Positions 1 through 10,947 of a stretch of DNA of 64,000 nucleotides are shown one piece after another. The position numbers were made by a program, and so were the translations under genes. The notes beneath the pieces were generated by a model. It was given only the letters and a program-made list of their open reading frames with translations, was not told the DNA's origin and searched no databases. Position 1 is the stretch's first letter, and each line of letters starts with the position of its first letter. This DNA is from Papilionanthe hookeriana x Papilionanthe teres (lineage: Eukaryota > Streptophyta > Magnoliopsida > Asparagales > Orchidaceae). The stretch spans positions 37,347,270-37,411,269 of the forward strand of contig CM040422.1 in assembly GCA_022702705.1 (NCBI GenBank), given 5' to 3'.

Positions 1-1231
1 ATTAGCCATGCTAAACATTGATTCTTCAGTAGATAACTTATTTTCCTTAAATTGTGGGTTACTATTAAAGTGAGGAGGATAAGAAGGTCTATAATTTATG
101 TTTCCTTGGTTGTTCAAATTTCAAACTAGGTTAATAAGATTGTTTCCTCATTGTGGGTTAACAGTAGCATTGTTGTTATTGTTCCAGTTGAAATTTGGTT
201 AGTCTTCCAACAAGGATTATAATAGTTCGAATAAGGATTGTTGGGTCTATTATTTATAGCATTCAACGTCTCATAAGGTGTCTGAGATTCTATTATCTGT
301 CCTACTGAATTTTCCTCTAACACTGGGGGTGTTTGAGAATAATTCATTCCGTATTGATCTGTTTTCTTTGAAAGGGAAACAATTTGAGAGACTATCATAG
401 TTACAGTATCAGAATCATGAATACTAGGTACTCTCTTAGGATTTACCCATTCAAAGGACCATTTAAAATTTTCAGTAGTCATCTCTTCTATTAATGAATA
501 TGCTTCATCAAAAGGTTTTGACATTAATGATCCACCACCAACAGCATATATATCGATCTCAAAGATCCCACTAATCCATTATAAAATGTTTGAATTATTA
601 ACCAATCTAGTAAAGCATGATGTGGACAACTCCTAAGAAGAACTTTAAATCTTTCCCAAGCTTCATATAATGATTTTCCTTCAAACTGACCAAAAGATAA
701 GATGTCATTTCTTAGCTTAGCAGTTTTTAATGGAGAGAAATATTATGACAGAAACTTTTGGGAAAGTTCTCCTCAAGTTCTGATAGATCCAGGTTCTAAC
801 AAATTTAACCACACCTTGGCTTTATCCCTTAATGAAAAAGGAAAAAGTCTAATTCTAACAACATCATTCGACAATCCATTATATTTAAAAGTAACATAGA
901 GTTCTAGAAAACTAAGGAGATGTAAATTAGGATCTTCATTAGGTGTTCCTCAGAATTGATTATTTTGTACCATTTGGAAAATAGCAGGTTTAAGCTCAAA
1001 TGAATTAGCAGCAACATTAGAGTTTTGAATGGTTATATGAATTTCATCTACTATTGGGTTAGCATAATATCTTAAAGGTTTTGGTAAATTTTCAATTTCA
1101 TTTCTTTGATTTTGTTAGTTATTCACTATTTTGTGAGAATTTTCAGATTGTTTTTTTTTTCAAATTTTTCTAATAGTACGCTCTAACTCTGAATTGTAGA
1201 GCACTAAACCTATAGATTCAATCTGACGCAT
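1..1231 (-). pseudogene. gag: Degenerate Athila-type gag, 5' part (element A)
   Basis: The ATG at 1231 opens a reading frame whose first residues (NSELERTIRKI) match the gag start of element B (DSELERTVRRIK). The frame then degrades through stops and frameshifts. Recognisable gag segments follow in order: a stretch ending LKPAIFQMVQNNQF near 970-1010, the capsid-like region with SLRDKAKVWLNLL near 800-850, WERFKVLL near 640-660, WLIIQTFYNGL near 570-610, and an open stretch 524-126 starting SKPFDEAYSLIEEM. Each has a direct counterpart in the B gag at 16743-17602. The protein would be the capsid/nucleocapsid precursor of a cytoplasmic virus-like particle. It cannot be functional as it stands. 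It continues to the left of the window. Confidence 0.8.
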
Positions 1232-1336
1232 ATAAAATCACACAAAACACACTAAAAAGTAAACAAGCACACATAAGTACAAACTAATAAGTAAAGGTTT
1301 CAACTACTACAATTTTGATTAGTTGTCATTTATACC

Positions 1337-1354
1337 TTCCCTAGCAACGGCACT
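1337..1354 (-). other. Degenerate tRNA-Asp primer-binding site of element A
   Basis: The minus strand reads TAGTGCCGTTGCTAGGGA just inside the LTR end. The complement of the plant tRNA-Asp 3' end is TGGCGCCGTTGCCGGGGA, so the site has four mismatches. Its place next to the LTR and ahead of gag supports the call. Confidence 0.7.
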
Positions 1355-1361
1355 AAAAACT

Positions 1362-3087
1362 TGATCCGGGATATGCGAGCTACCTTGAATTCAATACTCA
1401 AAATATAGTTTCAGTTTAGTTTTGTAAATAGATTAATTTAATAATTAGGCAGTCACTTGTATACACAAGTATACATATTGTTTAAGTAATACAGGGCTCT
1501 AATGGAGTCCTAGTTATCGATCCCACGAGGAAGGCAGGAACATTTCAAAATATATCAAAGATGTTGAAATCCAACACTCAATTTACAACGTAAGTTCAAG
1601 TACTATTTAGTATGCTAATGCAAAGATAACAATAACTAGATTTAATATAAGTTACTTCTAAATTTCTAAGCAGGATTAACTAACACACACACTAAGTTTT
1701 GTAATTGAAAGGTTTGTATATGGAAAAGTGTCTTCCCTCTTGCAATGATTCTATGGTGAGTGATTGATATAGATTAATTATAGAATTGTATTGTGCCAAA
1801 TAGGATCATTCATATTCTTGACCCTCGTCAGAGCACCCCCTCTTCCAAGTCATGTAAAGAACATTAGCAAATCCTAGGCTTAGTCACTAAATTTGTGGTT
1901 AGGCTGGGAGGATACTGGCTCTCACTTTAGAGCTCCCACTTCCCTTCACCTGAAGGCTAACCCTAGCTTTAGTTACCAAACTTTAGGACCAAATTGGGGA
2001 TTTCAGCCTGTCACTCTAAAACCTCCAATTCGACGCCCATTAAACCATATTTCCCTATTTATTTGCACTCAATTCCCATGAACTATACAACTCATTCATG
2101 GACATTGAATGGATTCTCCACTATTGTTGTAGAACACTTACTCCTTTCGGATTTCATGTTTCACAACAGATTTTAACAATTCAATTGGCCAGATAGAGAA
2201 GTAAATGAAGTTCGAATGGAAAACCATCACAATTTCTTTAACATTTTTATGGCACATCAAATCTATATCAACACTTCATCACATCTTATTGCAAAAAGAA
2301 AGACAAAGAAATCTAGTCAGAACTCCTGAGGAAGATACAACAAAACATGGATTTTATATATAAATGCAAAATCATACAAACCACAAAAATAAATACAACT
2401 TATCTCTTTCTCTTCCCCAATCAAATCTCTTATAGTTCCTTTGAATCATTTTCTCTCTTCTCTTCAACACACAATTCTCTCTTTAGAAGGGTAAGGAAGA
2501 AGCAATCTCTCACTTTACTCCTTCTCCTACACTCTTTAGAGAAGAATCTCTCACAATACAAGACTTCTACACACTTTCCTTACACTTACTATAAACCCTA
2601 ACACACTCTCTTCACTACCAAAGACTTCTCTCCCTCTCCTCTCTCACACACACCACTCTCTCTCACACCCACACCACCTATTATGGTATCTAAAGCAGTC
2701 TAAAATAAGTTAGAAATAAATTCTCCAAGAGTTTCCTCAAGCACCCCTTTAAAAAGCATCCAAATACATTGAATTTTGAGTTCCACCAATTTTGGGCGCC
2801 AGCTGTGCTGGATAGGGCACCGGTAGCGCTGGATAGCCAATTAATTGTTTGAGCTCTCTGGAACTGGGTGTCGACGGCACCTATTCTGGCGCCCGGCATC
2901 ATAAGTCAATTTTCTTCATTTTTCTCCTTTTTGCTCCAAATTCATTCCTTTTCGCTTCCTTTTGCTCCAATCACATAAAATCATCACACCTGCAAAAAAC
3001 ATGAAAAATATATTTCTTTGAAGTTTAATATCACCAAAAATGAGTAAAATTACATAGCAAAAATCTAATATATTTTTGGTGCATCAT
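1362..3087 (-). repeat. 5' LTR of element A (1726 bp)
   Basis: In minus-strand sense the LTR starts TGATGCACC at 3087 and ends GGATCA at 1362, next to the primer-binding site. It carries the same type of GC-rich paired motif (about 2797-2896, containing GGGCGCCAG and CTGGCGCCC) found in the other Athila-like LTRs of this window. It is followed by a C/T-rich stretch of CTCT runs (about 2400-2680 on the + strand) near the U3/R region. Short ORFs inside it are not conserved and look non-coding. The second LTR is outside the window, so identity cannot be used as proof. Confidence 0.7.
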
Positions 3088-3322
3088 CAGGCTGAAGACA
3101 TTAAACCAAGCGCTTTGTGGGAGGCAACCCACAGTTATTGGTGTGCTTTGCTTTATGATTGTTTTGTGTGTTTTGTTTGGTTTGATTTGAGATTATGTGG
3201 TAGCATTTTGGAGTTTTTATGTTATAGTGGTGTTTATTTGACCTTATTTGATGACTTAGAGGAGTCAGAATGAAGATTTGTATGTTTAGCAGACTTGTGC
3301 TAAAATGAGCACTGGCGGTTGC
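3088..3322 (+). other. Post-pol tail of element G (fragment)
   Basis: The segment contains TTAAACCAAGCGCTTTG followed by GGGAGGCAACCCA. The same block follows the integrase of element B at 21760-21807, and it is a familiar mark of the region just after pol in Athila-type elements. Here it is on the + strand, trapped between LTR A and the inverted B LTR. It ends with CACTGGCGGTTGC, the left half of a motif whose other half (TATGCGTCGG on the minus strand) lies at 12410-12401. This links the fragment to the accessory ORFs now found at 12228-6513. Confidence 0.65.
3318..3322 (+). repeat. Target-site duplication of element B, outer flank of its 3' LTR (GTTGC)
   Basis: The five bases before the inverted 3' LTR of B are GTTGC. 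They are the reverse complement of GCAAC at 12411-12415, which precedes the 5' LTR of B. In element orientation both flanks read GCAAC, as expected for one insertion event whose two ends were later put in opposite orientation. Confidence 0.7.
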
Positions 3323-5157
3323 TGACCCAATATAAATATATGTGTACTAAAATCTTCTTCCCCGGCAACGACACCAAAAACTTGACCCGAAGTCCTCTGA
3401 AAATCAATGTACTAATTAATGCTTCAAAAATAGGTTATAAATAATAATAGCGGCTAGTGTATATAAATATAATTTTATGGAAAATATTTTACACACTAGG
3501 GGTACTACGCAAGTATACGTATCGTATCAAGTAATATAGGGCTTTGAAACAAAGACCCCGGTGTCGCTCCCACGATGAGAGAGTTATATATCATTAAATA
3601 TTTTTATTTTAAAGTACTTTTTTTATAATCAAAAATAAAATATCTTTAATTTACTAGATGCAATAATAAAGCAGAAATAAAATATTTGATGTAAATAACA
3701 ATAAAAAAGCAACTTTCTCCCTTTCAATTAATCCAAGATTTTCTAAGATAATGATAATATTTGTGGAGAATATAAATTTATGGTATTGTGCCAAATAGAA
3801 GCATTCATATTCTTTTACCCTTTGATCCAGGTGCAAAGAACATTGGCTAGCCTACAGATCAGGTCCGGATGTATTGTTAGTAGAATGGGTTAATTTAGGC
3901 TCACACTACTAGATGTCCAAGGGTGGCTATGGTCAGCCCTATTAGTGACCCTTTCCTTTTCTATAAACCAAATCATAAGATTTTAGTCTATCACTCTAAA
4001 AACTTATCAATTCTACGCCTAATATATAACATCTTCGTATTTATTTGCACTTCACCTTGAATAACCCGCACAAGGCTTCGACTACCCAAGGATTCATGTG
4101 ATATCTATAAGTTAAGAATTCATCTCCTTCTAGGTCTCAAAACTCTTCAACAGGTTATAACAATTTAAATGTCCAATTTAAATATTAAATTAAGAACCGG
4201 TATTAATATCATCACAATGTTTTGAAAATTTATGATTTTTAATTCTCCGATGAATTTTGTATTATCTTATTTATCTTTTCATAATTGAAAGGAGAAAGTA
4301 AAGTATCTACTCAGAACACATTGAAATTAAATAACAAAACATAATAAATAAACTTTGAATCAAAATAAAAATACTTATCTTAGATGTTTCTCCTACTGAA
4401 CTTCTGATTTCTACTGACTCCACAGCGTAATGAACTACAGATGCACCAAATCTTTCAAACTCTAAATACAAACTCACAAATTTTTGAAGGAAAGTAAAAA
4501 GGTGGCCCTAATATGATCTCTCTAATTCTCACTCTAGGTTGGACTTTAGATAGGGGGGCTAGATGGGCCATTTTCTCTGAAGGAATACCCTTCTATTTAT
4601 AGGCTTCAAGGGTTGCCTCAAGGCACCACTTCAAAATATGTCCACATTCAATGAATCTTCTAGAAGGTGTGTCTAGCGCCTAGGCGCCAGAATCTGGCAC
4701 CTAGGCGACGGACACCACGTCTAGTTCTTCATACCTCTTCACTTTGGATCGCACCTCTTCGCGATTAAAACTGTTTTGAAGCGTCTAAATACATTGTATC
4801 ACATGTCCTATAAATCAGGAACAACTGCCAGTCTTCTAGAAGGTCTAATAACCGCTCACATTATCAAAATAAACGCCCAAAAGTCATCAAAAACATAATA
4901 GTTTTCTGTATCAAGCTGGCGCTTAGGCGCCGGATTCTGGCGCCTAAGCGTCAGGCCAGTAATTTTGACAATTTTGTATTTTGTCTCTATTTTTGCTCCT
5001 TTTTTCTCCTTTTTGCTCCTTTTTCATATTTTTCTTTTTCTTGAACATTTTTGTATCACCTACATCAAAAAACACAAAAATACCTTTCGTTAAAGCATAA
5101 TATCCTTAAAATTTAATAAAAATCAAGGCATAAAAATAGGTATTTTTTCTTGGATCA
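3323..5157 (-). repeat. 3' LTR of element B (1835 bp, inverted)
   Basis: In minus sense it starts TGATCCAAGAAAAAA at 5157, directly after a polypurine tract, and ends ATATTGGGTCA at 3323. It matches the plus-strand LTR at 12416-14250 over the whole length, and both are exactly 1835 bp. Landmarks are two GC-rich paired motifs (4916-4955 and 4674-4712), a TATA-like box (complement of ATTTATAGG near 4595) and AATAAAT inside a conserved R/U5 stretch. The end holds an embedded primer-binding-site copy (3359-3376), so the LTR extends about 70 bp past an older LTR terminus. Confidence 0.85.
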
Positions 5158-5173
5158 AAATCCCCCAAACTTA
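5158..5173 (-). other. Polypurine tract of element B
   Basis: The minus strand reads AAGTTTGGGGGATTT immediately before the LTR start at 5157. This is the plus-strand primer site for reverse transcription. The same sequence precedes the G LTR at 22682-22696. Confidence 0.8.
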
Positions 5174-6512
5174 AACGTTACTTGTCCTCAAGTAACCCTT
5201 TTTACTATATAAAATGTATAAAATTTAGAATAAAAAGGTAAATATTTAAGACTCCTTATGATTTTTTATTTTATAAAGGATTTAGTAAATCATTAACTAA
5301 ATTTCACTAAGTTTAATTTTAAGAATTTAAAGAATATTGTAACTACCAAATCATAAGACTTCAAAAATTTTTCAGTCACTTTGAAAATAATTGTAGTTTA
5401 TTATATTAAGATCACATAAATTATTCACAAGAAAAAGATCTTCATGAAATTCTTTTCTAATAAAAATACATGCATAAAAATTAAGTAATATATGTAATTA
5501 GTTTTTTTTTATAAGTTAATTCAAGTGAAGCCAATTTTTATTAGGCATTTCCTCAAGCTTCTCCTCTCTTTTTCTCTTTTCTATCTTTTTTTTTTTAAAG
5601 AGAGGATTACTGTATCTGGATAGTCTGTTAGTGGTTGAACTTCACTATCTTTAACTTATATTTTCAAACTTATACATTTTCCCTTAATTAATATAACATA
5701 AATAGTTTTCCTAAAGAATTTCAATCTATTCTTTTTCGAGTTATAATTTTTTATTTCTTACTACTTCTAAAATTCAATTATCTCTACTATGAATAGAAAA
5801 ATTTCTAAATCTTATTTATCTTTAAGTTGAATAATTCTATTCTTAAAATCAATCAAAGATATTAAAATTTTTTATTAAGTCCACTAAATTATTTATAATT
5901 TCAAAAATTTAAGTGATCTTAAATAGATTCTTCATTCCTCGTGTCATGTTAAAAATTTTTATTTTAAGAAAATATTAGTTCTTAAAGGACAAATAAAATT
6001 TAAATTTGAATGTATTTTCCCTTTCCCCCAAACTTAAGTTTTGGTCTATCATGAATTTTTTTTTTATTGTTATTATTTTTTTTATAAAGTATGAGAGAAA
6101 GAAATACATAATTTTAAAAAGGAATTTTTATAAGTATGTAAAAAAAATTCTAGAAAGAAAAATTTACTTCTACACATGCTTTTATGAATAATACTAAAAT
6201 ATTGAAGCAGGTATAAAAGTAAGCAGGCTCATTAGTAAGTAAATTAAATGACTATACTACTTGTAATAACAGAAATAGAACAACAATACTAACTACGATA
6301 TAGTAGGCTGAAACAAAAATAAACATAAATTTATCCAAATTTCAATTTTAAACACAATACATTAAAAATACTCTAACAACAGTCTCAACACCAAACAATC
6401 CACACAAAGTACATAAACAAATCTAAACTAGCAAACAACAAACAACAATCAATACTAGCAAACAAATTAAACTAACAACTGACTTAGCACAACTTAGAGG
6501 TAAATCAGGCCA
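5158..6512 (-). other. 3' untranslated region, probable B/G recombination junction
   Basis: This AT-rich stretch has no credible coding region. In minus sense it shares landmarks in the same order with 21810-22690: a segment with ACAGTAATCC, then GAGAAGCTTGAGGA, then GAGGACAAGTAACGTTTAAG and the polypurine tract. It joins the stop of the G accessory ORF (6513) to the polypurine tract of B. It is therefore the likely left crossover zone of the inversion that separated the two B LTRs. The exact crossover cannot be placed by eye. Confidence 0.55.
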
Positions 6513-7655
6513 CTAATCACTGTCTGTAGCCTCATCATCGTCATCATCACCAAAAGAAAACTCAACATCCTTAGGATCAACATATGGTAAGAAACTAGGA
6601 AAGATAGGAATTTGAACATCATGCTCTCCCTTTAGGAATCTAACGAGAGTTTCATCATATTCAGCATCATGACTACTCTTCCTCTGGGTATACTCAGATA
6701 AATGATCAATTTTCTTATCAATAGAATCAACTCTGCAGTGAGTTTGAAATAACTCATGCTGCTACTCTATAAACTGATCATGCATCAATTCCCAAAAACT
6801 AGTTTAGCAGTTGAAGTAGAAGGTCTGGAAGTGGAAGGTCTACCTAAAGTGTGTGCAGAAGTAGAAGGGGCTGTAGATCTCTTCCCACGAAGATGATCAT
6901 AGATACTAACATTCTCCTGCCCAATTGACTTGGTAGACTTCAGCTTCTCCTTAGAAATATCAGCAGTGACTCCATTGCTAACACATAAAGAATAGATCAA
7001 AGATGGGAATCTCAGTCCCACAGAAGTGTTGGATCTAGCAGTAAACTCCAAAGAATCATAAACAATACTGCCGACATCTATCAGCTTCCTCTCCTGAATA
7101 CAATAGTTCAGGATAGCTCTTTATCTGGTAACTTGAAGGTAGAAGTCTAGCAGAAATAAAATAATGCAAAGCCTTTGAAACACCATTTAGCTTAGAAGAT
7201 TTGAATTTTACCCATTTTTCATTCCTGATCTTCCAGGCTCCATTGCCGTCAGTCAAATAAGCAATAATCATCTCAAGATCTCCGTCAGATGGAGATTATC
7301 CAGAATAGAGGCACTCGATGGTAGGTGGTAGTCCATAAAACACATTGATCCTCTCCTGAGTAAATCCTACTCCAATACCTCTGACGAAGACTTTGTAGTC
7401 TTCCACATCTAAAACATTAGCATAAAATTCGCGAATGACTAGAATAACAGCAACAACAGTGAAATAACAGAATCATTGCCAGTTGTGCGCAACGATTGTG
7501 TTCTCGATCATTTCACCCGGATTGTAAAAGCTTCGCTCCGAGATAAACTTTTTTGACGTCGCAAATTCGTGATATTAAAAATGCGCTGCCACAGTCGCGA
7601 ACTTGCTACTGTCAAAATTTTCTCATCCCTTCCCTCGCTTAGATTTTGGTGCCAT
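6513..7655 (-). pseudogene. Accessory ORF 'P1', putative plant transposon protein domain (element G)
   Basis: The ATG at 7655 gives MAPKSKRGKG, a basic start. Stops and frameshifts follow. Recognisable segments are AWKIRNEKWVKFKSSKLNG and LHYFISARLLPSS (about 7250-7130), GLRFPSLIYSLCVSNGV (about 7010-6960), and an acidic C-terminus with GDDDDDEATDSD ending at the TAG 6513-6515. The total span fits about 380 codons. The central pattern matches the 'putative plant transposon protein' domain (Pfam PF20167, assigned from memory of the family), which has no known catalytic function. A second, diverged copy lies at 9801-10947 with the same layout: basic N-terminus, domain, acidic tail. Its position between pol tail and LTR of an Athila-like element recalls where env-like ORFs sit. 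I see no signal peptide or membrane segment, so an envelope role is not supported. Confidence 0.6.
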
Positions 7656-8544
7656 CTAAACGTGAAAGAAAACAAGAAAAAATTTAGGAATCAAATATTT
7701 AAACTCTTTTTAAGTTTAAGAAACTTAAAATAAGTTTAAAAATCCAAATAGAATACCTAAAAATAAAACTTTTTCTCAAAATTTCAGTTTGTAGCAAAAC
7801 ATAGGAAAAACTATGGTGAAAATCGAAAATAAATGGATTAGAGTGTAGATCTGACCTCAAGACGAAGAAATCAAGTGATTTCGCGCCCAAATACTTGATG
7901 TTTTGACCTCAAAATGGATCAAAGAGGTGTATTTTCGTGAAAATGGGGAAGGAGATGAAGCTTAGGCGTCATCCATGGCTAATGGGGTTTATATGTTAAT
8001 TTTTGTTTAAGCAGGCCGAACCGGCGCTTAGGCGCAGAATTTTGGCGCCTAGGCACCAGACTCGCCTTTCACAAAAATCACTCTAAAAATTTTATTTTCC
8101 ACAAAAATTCATAAATTCAACTTCCAATTACTCATATTAGAGTAAGGCTTCAGTTTCTAACTTCCAAAACATTTTCCAAAAATTTTAAAAATTAAATATT
8201 AAATCCACCAATCAAACGCAAGGTTTAAATCAAACTCCTCTAATTTCCATTTACAATCTTCAATATTGGCTCAATATACTTCAGATAAGTATAATATAAT
8301 GATTCAAGTCCTAACACATAATCAAACAACACAATTTGGAAACAAATACAACACACATTGAACATGAAAGCAAATACACAAACAAACACAATCGATTCAC
8401 TAAATCGATACAACGACTCACTAGATAAATCACGATCTCACCAAATCACTATCTAATTTCTATTATCTTGGTAAGGAAAACTAATCAGCCTACTTGGGAA
8501 GAATACTAATGCTCTTGGAAAATCCGTAGCCGTTTTCTCGTCGA
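7656..8544 (-). other. Spacer between accessory ORFs of cassette copy 1
   Basis: This is non-coding AT-rich sequence between the coiled-coil ORF C1 and ORF P1. It contains a GC-rich paired motif at 8022-8060, with a further CTTAGGCGTC at 7964-7973, and a TATA-like TATAAACC (complement near 7985-7993) about 330 bp before the P1 start. I see nothing else supportable. Confidence 0.45.
8022..8060. promoter_or_regulatory. Paired GGCGC(C/T)TAGGCGC motif upstream of ORF P1
   Basis: Two near-palindromic units, CGGCGCTTAGGCGC and TGGCGCCTAGGCACC, are separated by a few bases. The same paired motif lies upstream of C1, P2 and, interrupted by B, C2, and in the U3 part of every Athila-like LTR here. Its function is unknown. 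A regulatory or RNA-structure role is inference from position alone. Confidence 0.4.
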
Positions 8545-8872
8545 TTCAATTGTTCTTCACATACATATCCACTTGAGCATCTTGATAAGCCGCTAGATCA
8601 TCAAATTGAAGTTTCTCCTGTCATTCCAGATGTTCAATTTGATGATACATCTCCTGAAGGTGATCTCCAATGCTTTTGAAATCTGCTTCAAATTTATCAA
8701 GATGTCTAGAAATTTTCTCCAAACTTACAGCGATGAAACCATTGAAGTAGGGATGAGGATCTTTTGGACCTATGTCTTGAGCCTCTTCTCCTAGATTTCT
8801 CCTCTCCATTTCTTTAAAAATCCTCTCTAATCTCTCAAGAATGGAGTGTATGGGTCGAAATAATGATTGCAT
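8545..8872 (-). pseudogene. Accessory ORF 'C1', small coiled-coil-like protein (element G)
   Basis: The ATG at 8872 starts MQSLFRPIHSILERLERIFK. The central part, NGFIAVSLEKISRHLDKF followed by DFKSIGDHLQEM, has the spacing of an amphipathic coiled coil. An in-frame TGA at codon 84 (8621) is followed in the same frame by about 25 more codons to a TGA at 8545-8547. The partner ORF C2 (11869-12228) has a TGA at the homologous place and a similar continuation (QEKLQF here, QLKMQF there). This suggests an inherited stop, repeated C-to-T change of a CGA codon, or readthrough. It lies 5' of P1 in the same sense with a paired GC-rich motif about 90-160 bp upstream. I do not recognise a family. Confidence 0.5.
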
Positions 8873-9800
8873 AGGGATTCGGGATGAAGATGGGTTAATT
8901 TAAAGGTGAAAATTGTGTGAAAAATTGAAAATTTTTTATTTTTACACGACCCAGTAACCGTGGCGCTTAGGCGCCAAATCTGGCGCCTAGGCGCCGAACC
9001 CATCGACACAGCTTATTCTGGCGCTTAGGCGCCGGAATCATGTTCGACTCCATTTCACCTAAAGTCAAATTTCAAAGTTTCGTTCTCCAAAAATAGGTAA
9101 TTTATAATGGTAAGATTGAAATTTATTTTAAGTATTTTTTAGAACAAATAAAATTTTAGCTTTTGAAAATTTATTTTTAAATTCCCCCCAAAATTTAAAT
9201 TTCTAACTAGCATAAAACAATTAAGCATAAAAAAATGATACATAGGTAAGAATTAAAAAATAGAATAACATACTTGCAGGAATTTTCATATCCTAAATAT
9301 GCAAGTATAACAGTTTAAAAATAGGAGTAAAAATAAATCAAATTTATTTTTTTTCAGTTTTTTATAAAATAAAAATTTCAAAGGACTTCTACAGTAGTGG
9401 AGATTTTCAAAGAAAAGACAATAACTTAAAATAACTAAAATCACAACAACACTAGAAAAGATATGGGAGCAAATTTTGAAAAGTTTAAACATGCAGTTTA
9501 AGTAGTGGTTTCTAATAGTGTTCTAAATTTTCCTAATAGTTTTTGAATTAATTTATACACTACTAAAAACTTAAACATTAAATTACAATATTTACTGCCA
9601 CAAATATATCACACATTACAACATCAAACATATATCCAACACAGATATAACTGAATATGCATAATATAAATGATCCTAATATAGCTCTCACATATTAGTG
9701 TTCGAAACATAACAAAACAAGCAATAAAAATACAAACATCACAACAAAATACTAAACACAAGTACAAACATCACAGACTCAATAAAAAAATAATAAAATC
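8873..9800 (-). other. Intergenic stretch between P2 and C1
   Basis: This is non-coding, AT-rich sequence downstream of ORF P2 and upstream of C1. It holds one supportable item, the paired GC-rich motif at 8961-9034. The repeat distances C1-C2 (3356 bp), P1-P2 starts (3292 bp) and P1-P2 stops (3288 bp) show it is the joint of a tandem unit of about 3.3 kb. Confidence 0.5.
8961..9034. promoter_or_regulatory. Triple GC-rich palindromic motif upstream of ORF C1
   Basis: It contains the perfect 14-bp palindrome GGCGCCTAGGCGCC at 8982-8995, flanked by TGGCGCTTAGGCGCC (8961-8975) and TGGCGCTTAGGCGCC (9020-9034). This is the best-preserved example of the motif in the window, in a region that is otherwise AT-rich. 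Hairpin formation in RNA or binding of a dimeric protein are both possible. Confidence 0.5.
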
Positions 9801-10947
9801 CTACTCATCATCCTCATCATCATCGTCTCTCTCATTCTAATCTCTGGATGGTACATAAGGTATAAAATAAGGATAAGGAGGCATCTCAGCACTGTGATAT
9901 CCTCTAATCAGTATGTCTATGTATTGATGATAATTGTCCTTATACTCATCATGTTTCTGTATATACCTCTCAATATTTTCTACCTTTCCATCCACATCTC
10001 TAATATGCTCTCTATTCAGACTCGCCTTCTTTAAAATCTTCCTTAATAATCTGGTGTGTGAATCTATAGATGATGATGCTTGTGAAGTAGAGGCACGAGA
10101 AGTACATGCAGCAAAATCAGAAGCACCAGAAGCTTTAACAGATCCTCCTCTCTAGCTAAACTCTAAATGCACTGTGTAAGTTTTCACATTTACACTTGTA
10201 ATAGGTCTAAGTGGCTAAAGAACCTCTTCTCAAGTTTCAAACTGTACACCAGACTGCTCACAAAGTGAATGAATCAGGGAAGGAAATCCTATACCTTTAG
10301 TAGTGACAGCTTTGGCACAGTTTAAAATATAATAAAAAAATGATAGATGATATGTCAATCGACTTTCCCTGCTTAATACAATAGTTCAAAATAGTTCTAT
10401 CCCTCGTAACTTCAGTAACATGACCTGAAGGAAATAGCTTGGATGAGATGAAGTAATGTCATGCCTTGGAAGTGGCATTCATGCTAGAGGTTGGAAAATT
10501 TACTCTTCTCTCATTTTTAATTTTCCATAGACCTCATCCATCAGTAAGAAAATACATAATCTCATCAAACTCTCCTTCTGAAGGAAGATAAATAGCATAA
10601 TAACAAAACAATTTAGGAGGTAATCGGTAAAATGTGTTGATTACCATAGAAGAAAAATTTACTTGCTGCCTCCGAACCATCACTATGTTTTCCTTTGTCG
10701 CTGGTAAGTTAGCATAATACTCTCTTACCACAGAAACAACAGCAACATCGGAGAAGCAACAAAACTTTTTCCAATTCCTTCGATCAATCAACTCTTCAAT
10801 ATCTCCCCTTAGTTTATTAAAAACTCATTTTGGAATCAACTTATGTGATGATAGTGCATCGACATAACAATCCTCCGCTCTAGAACTGACAAGTTTTTCT
10901 GAATCGAATCTAGCCTTCTCTTTCGAGCGCTTCAACTTTGGATCCAT
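9801..10947 (-). pseudogene. Accessory ORF 'P2', putative plant transposon protein domain (element G)
   Basis: The ATG at 10947 gives MDPKLKRSKEKARF. The frame stays open for about 135 codons except for one TGA near 10828, most simply a mutated CGA. Family-typical patterns follow: NWKKFC, VSVVREYYANL, a V-x-VRR stretch, INTFYRLPP (10791-10600), then WHYFISSKLFPSG (about 10475). After that, frameshifts and stops accumulate, and an acidic tail (DDDDEDDE) ends at the TAG 9801-9803. Length and layout equal P1 (about 380 codons), so P1 and P2 are tandem paralogues, much diverged. They match the plant 'putative transposon protein' domain (PF20167, from memory), whose biochemical role is not known. 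Confidence 0.65.

Larger units (their letters stand above)
1..3087 (-). mobile_element. Element A, Athila-like Ty3/gypsy retrotransposon (5' part only)
   Basis: Read on the minus strand the order is LTR (3087 to 1362), primer-binding site, short leader and gag, after which the element leaves the window at base 1. Only the 5' end is therefore present. The LTR begins TGATGCACC directly beside the + strand post-pol tail of element G, so A probably inserted there. The other end is outside the window, so no target duplication can be checked. The LTR start resembles that of G (TGATACACC), which suggests related but distinct subfamilies. Confidence 0.8.

Noticed and set aside
3654..3836. Small ORFs at 3654-3836 (minus) and 13729-13917 (plus) with similar protein sequence
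   Set aside because: They are the same part of the R/U5 region in the two inverted B LTRs, not a gene pair.
3323..5157. Reading the LTR at 3323-5157 as a shared LTR between two tandem elements because a primer site lies at its end
   Set aside because: The primer-site copy lies inside the LTR, as in the 12416-14250 LTR; the true end at 3323 is bordered by a target duplication.
6513..10947. Calling the P ORFs envelope genes
   Set aside because: Position fits, but no signal peptide, membrane segment or cleavage motif is visible, and the domain matches a plant transposon-protein family.
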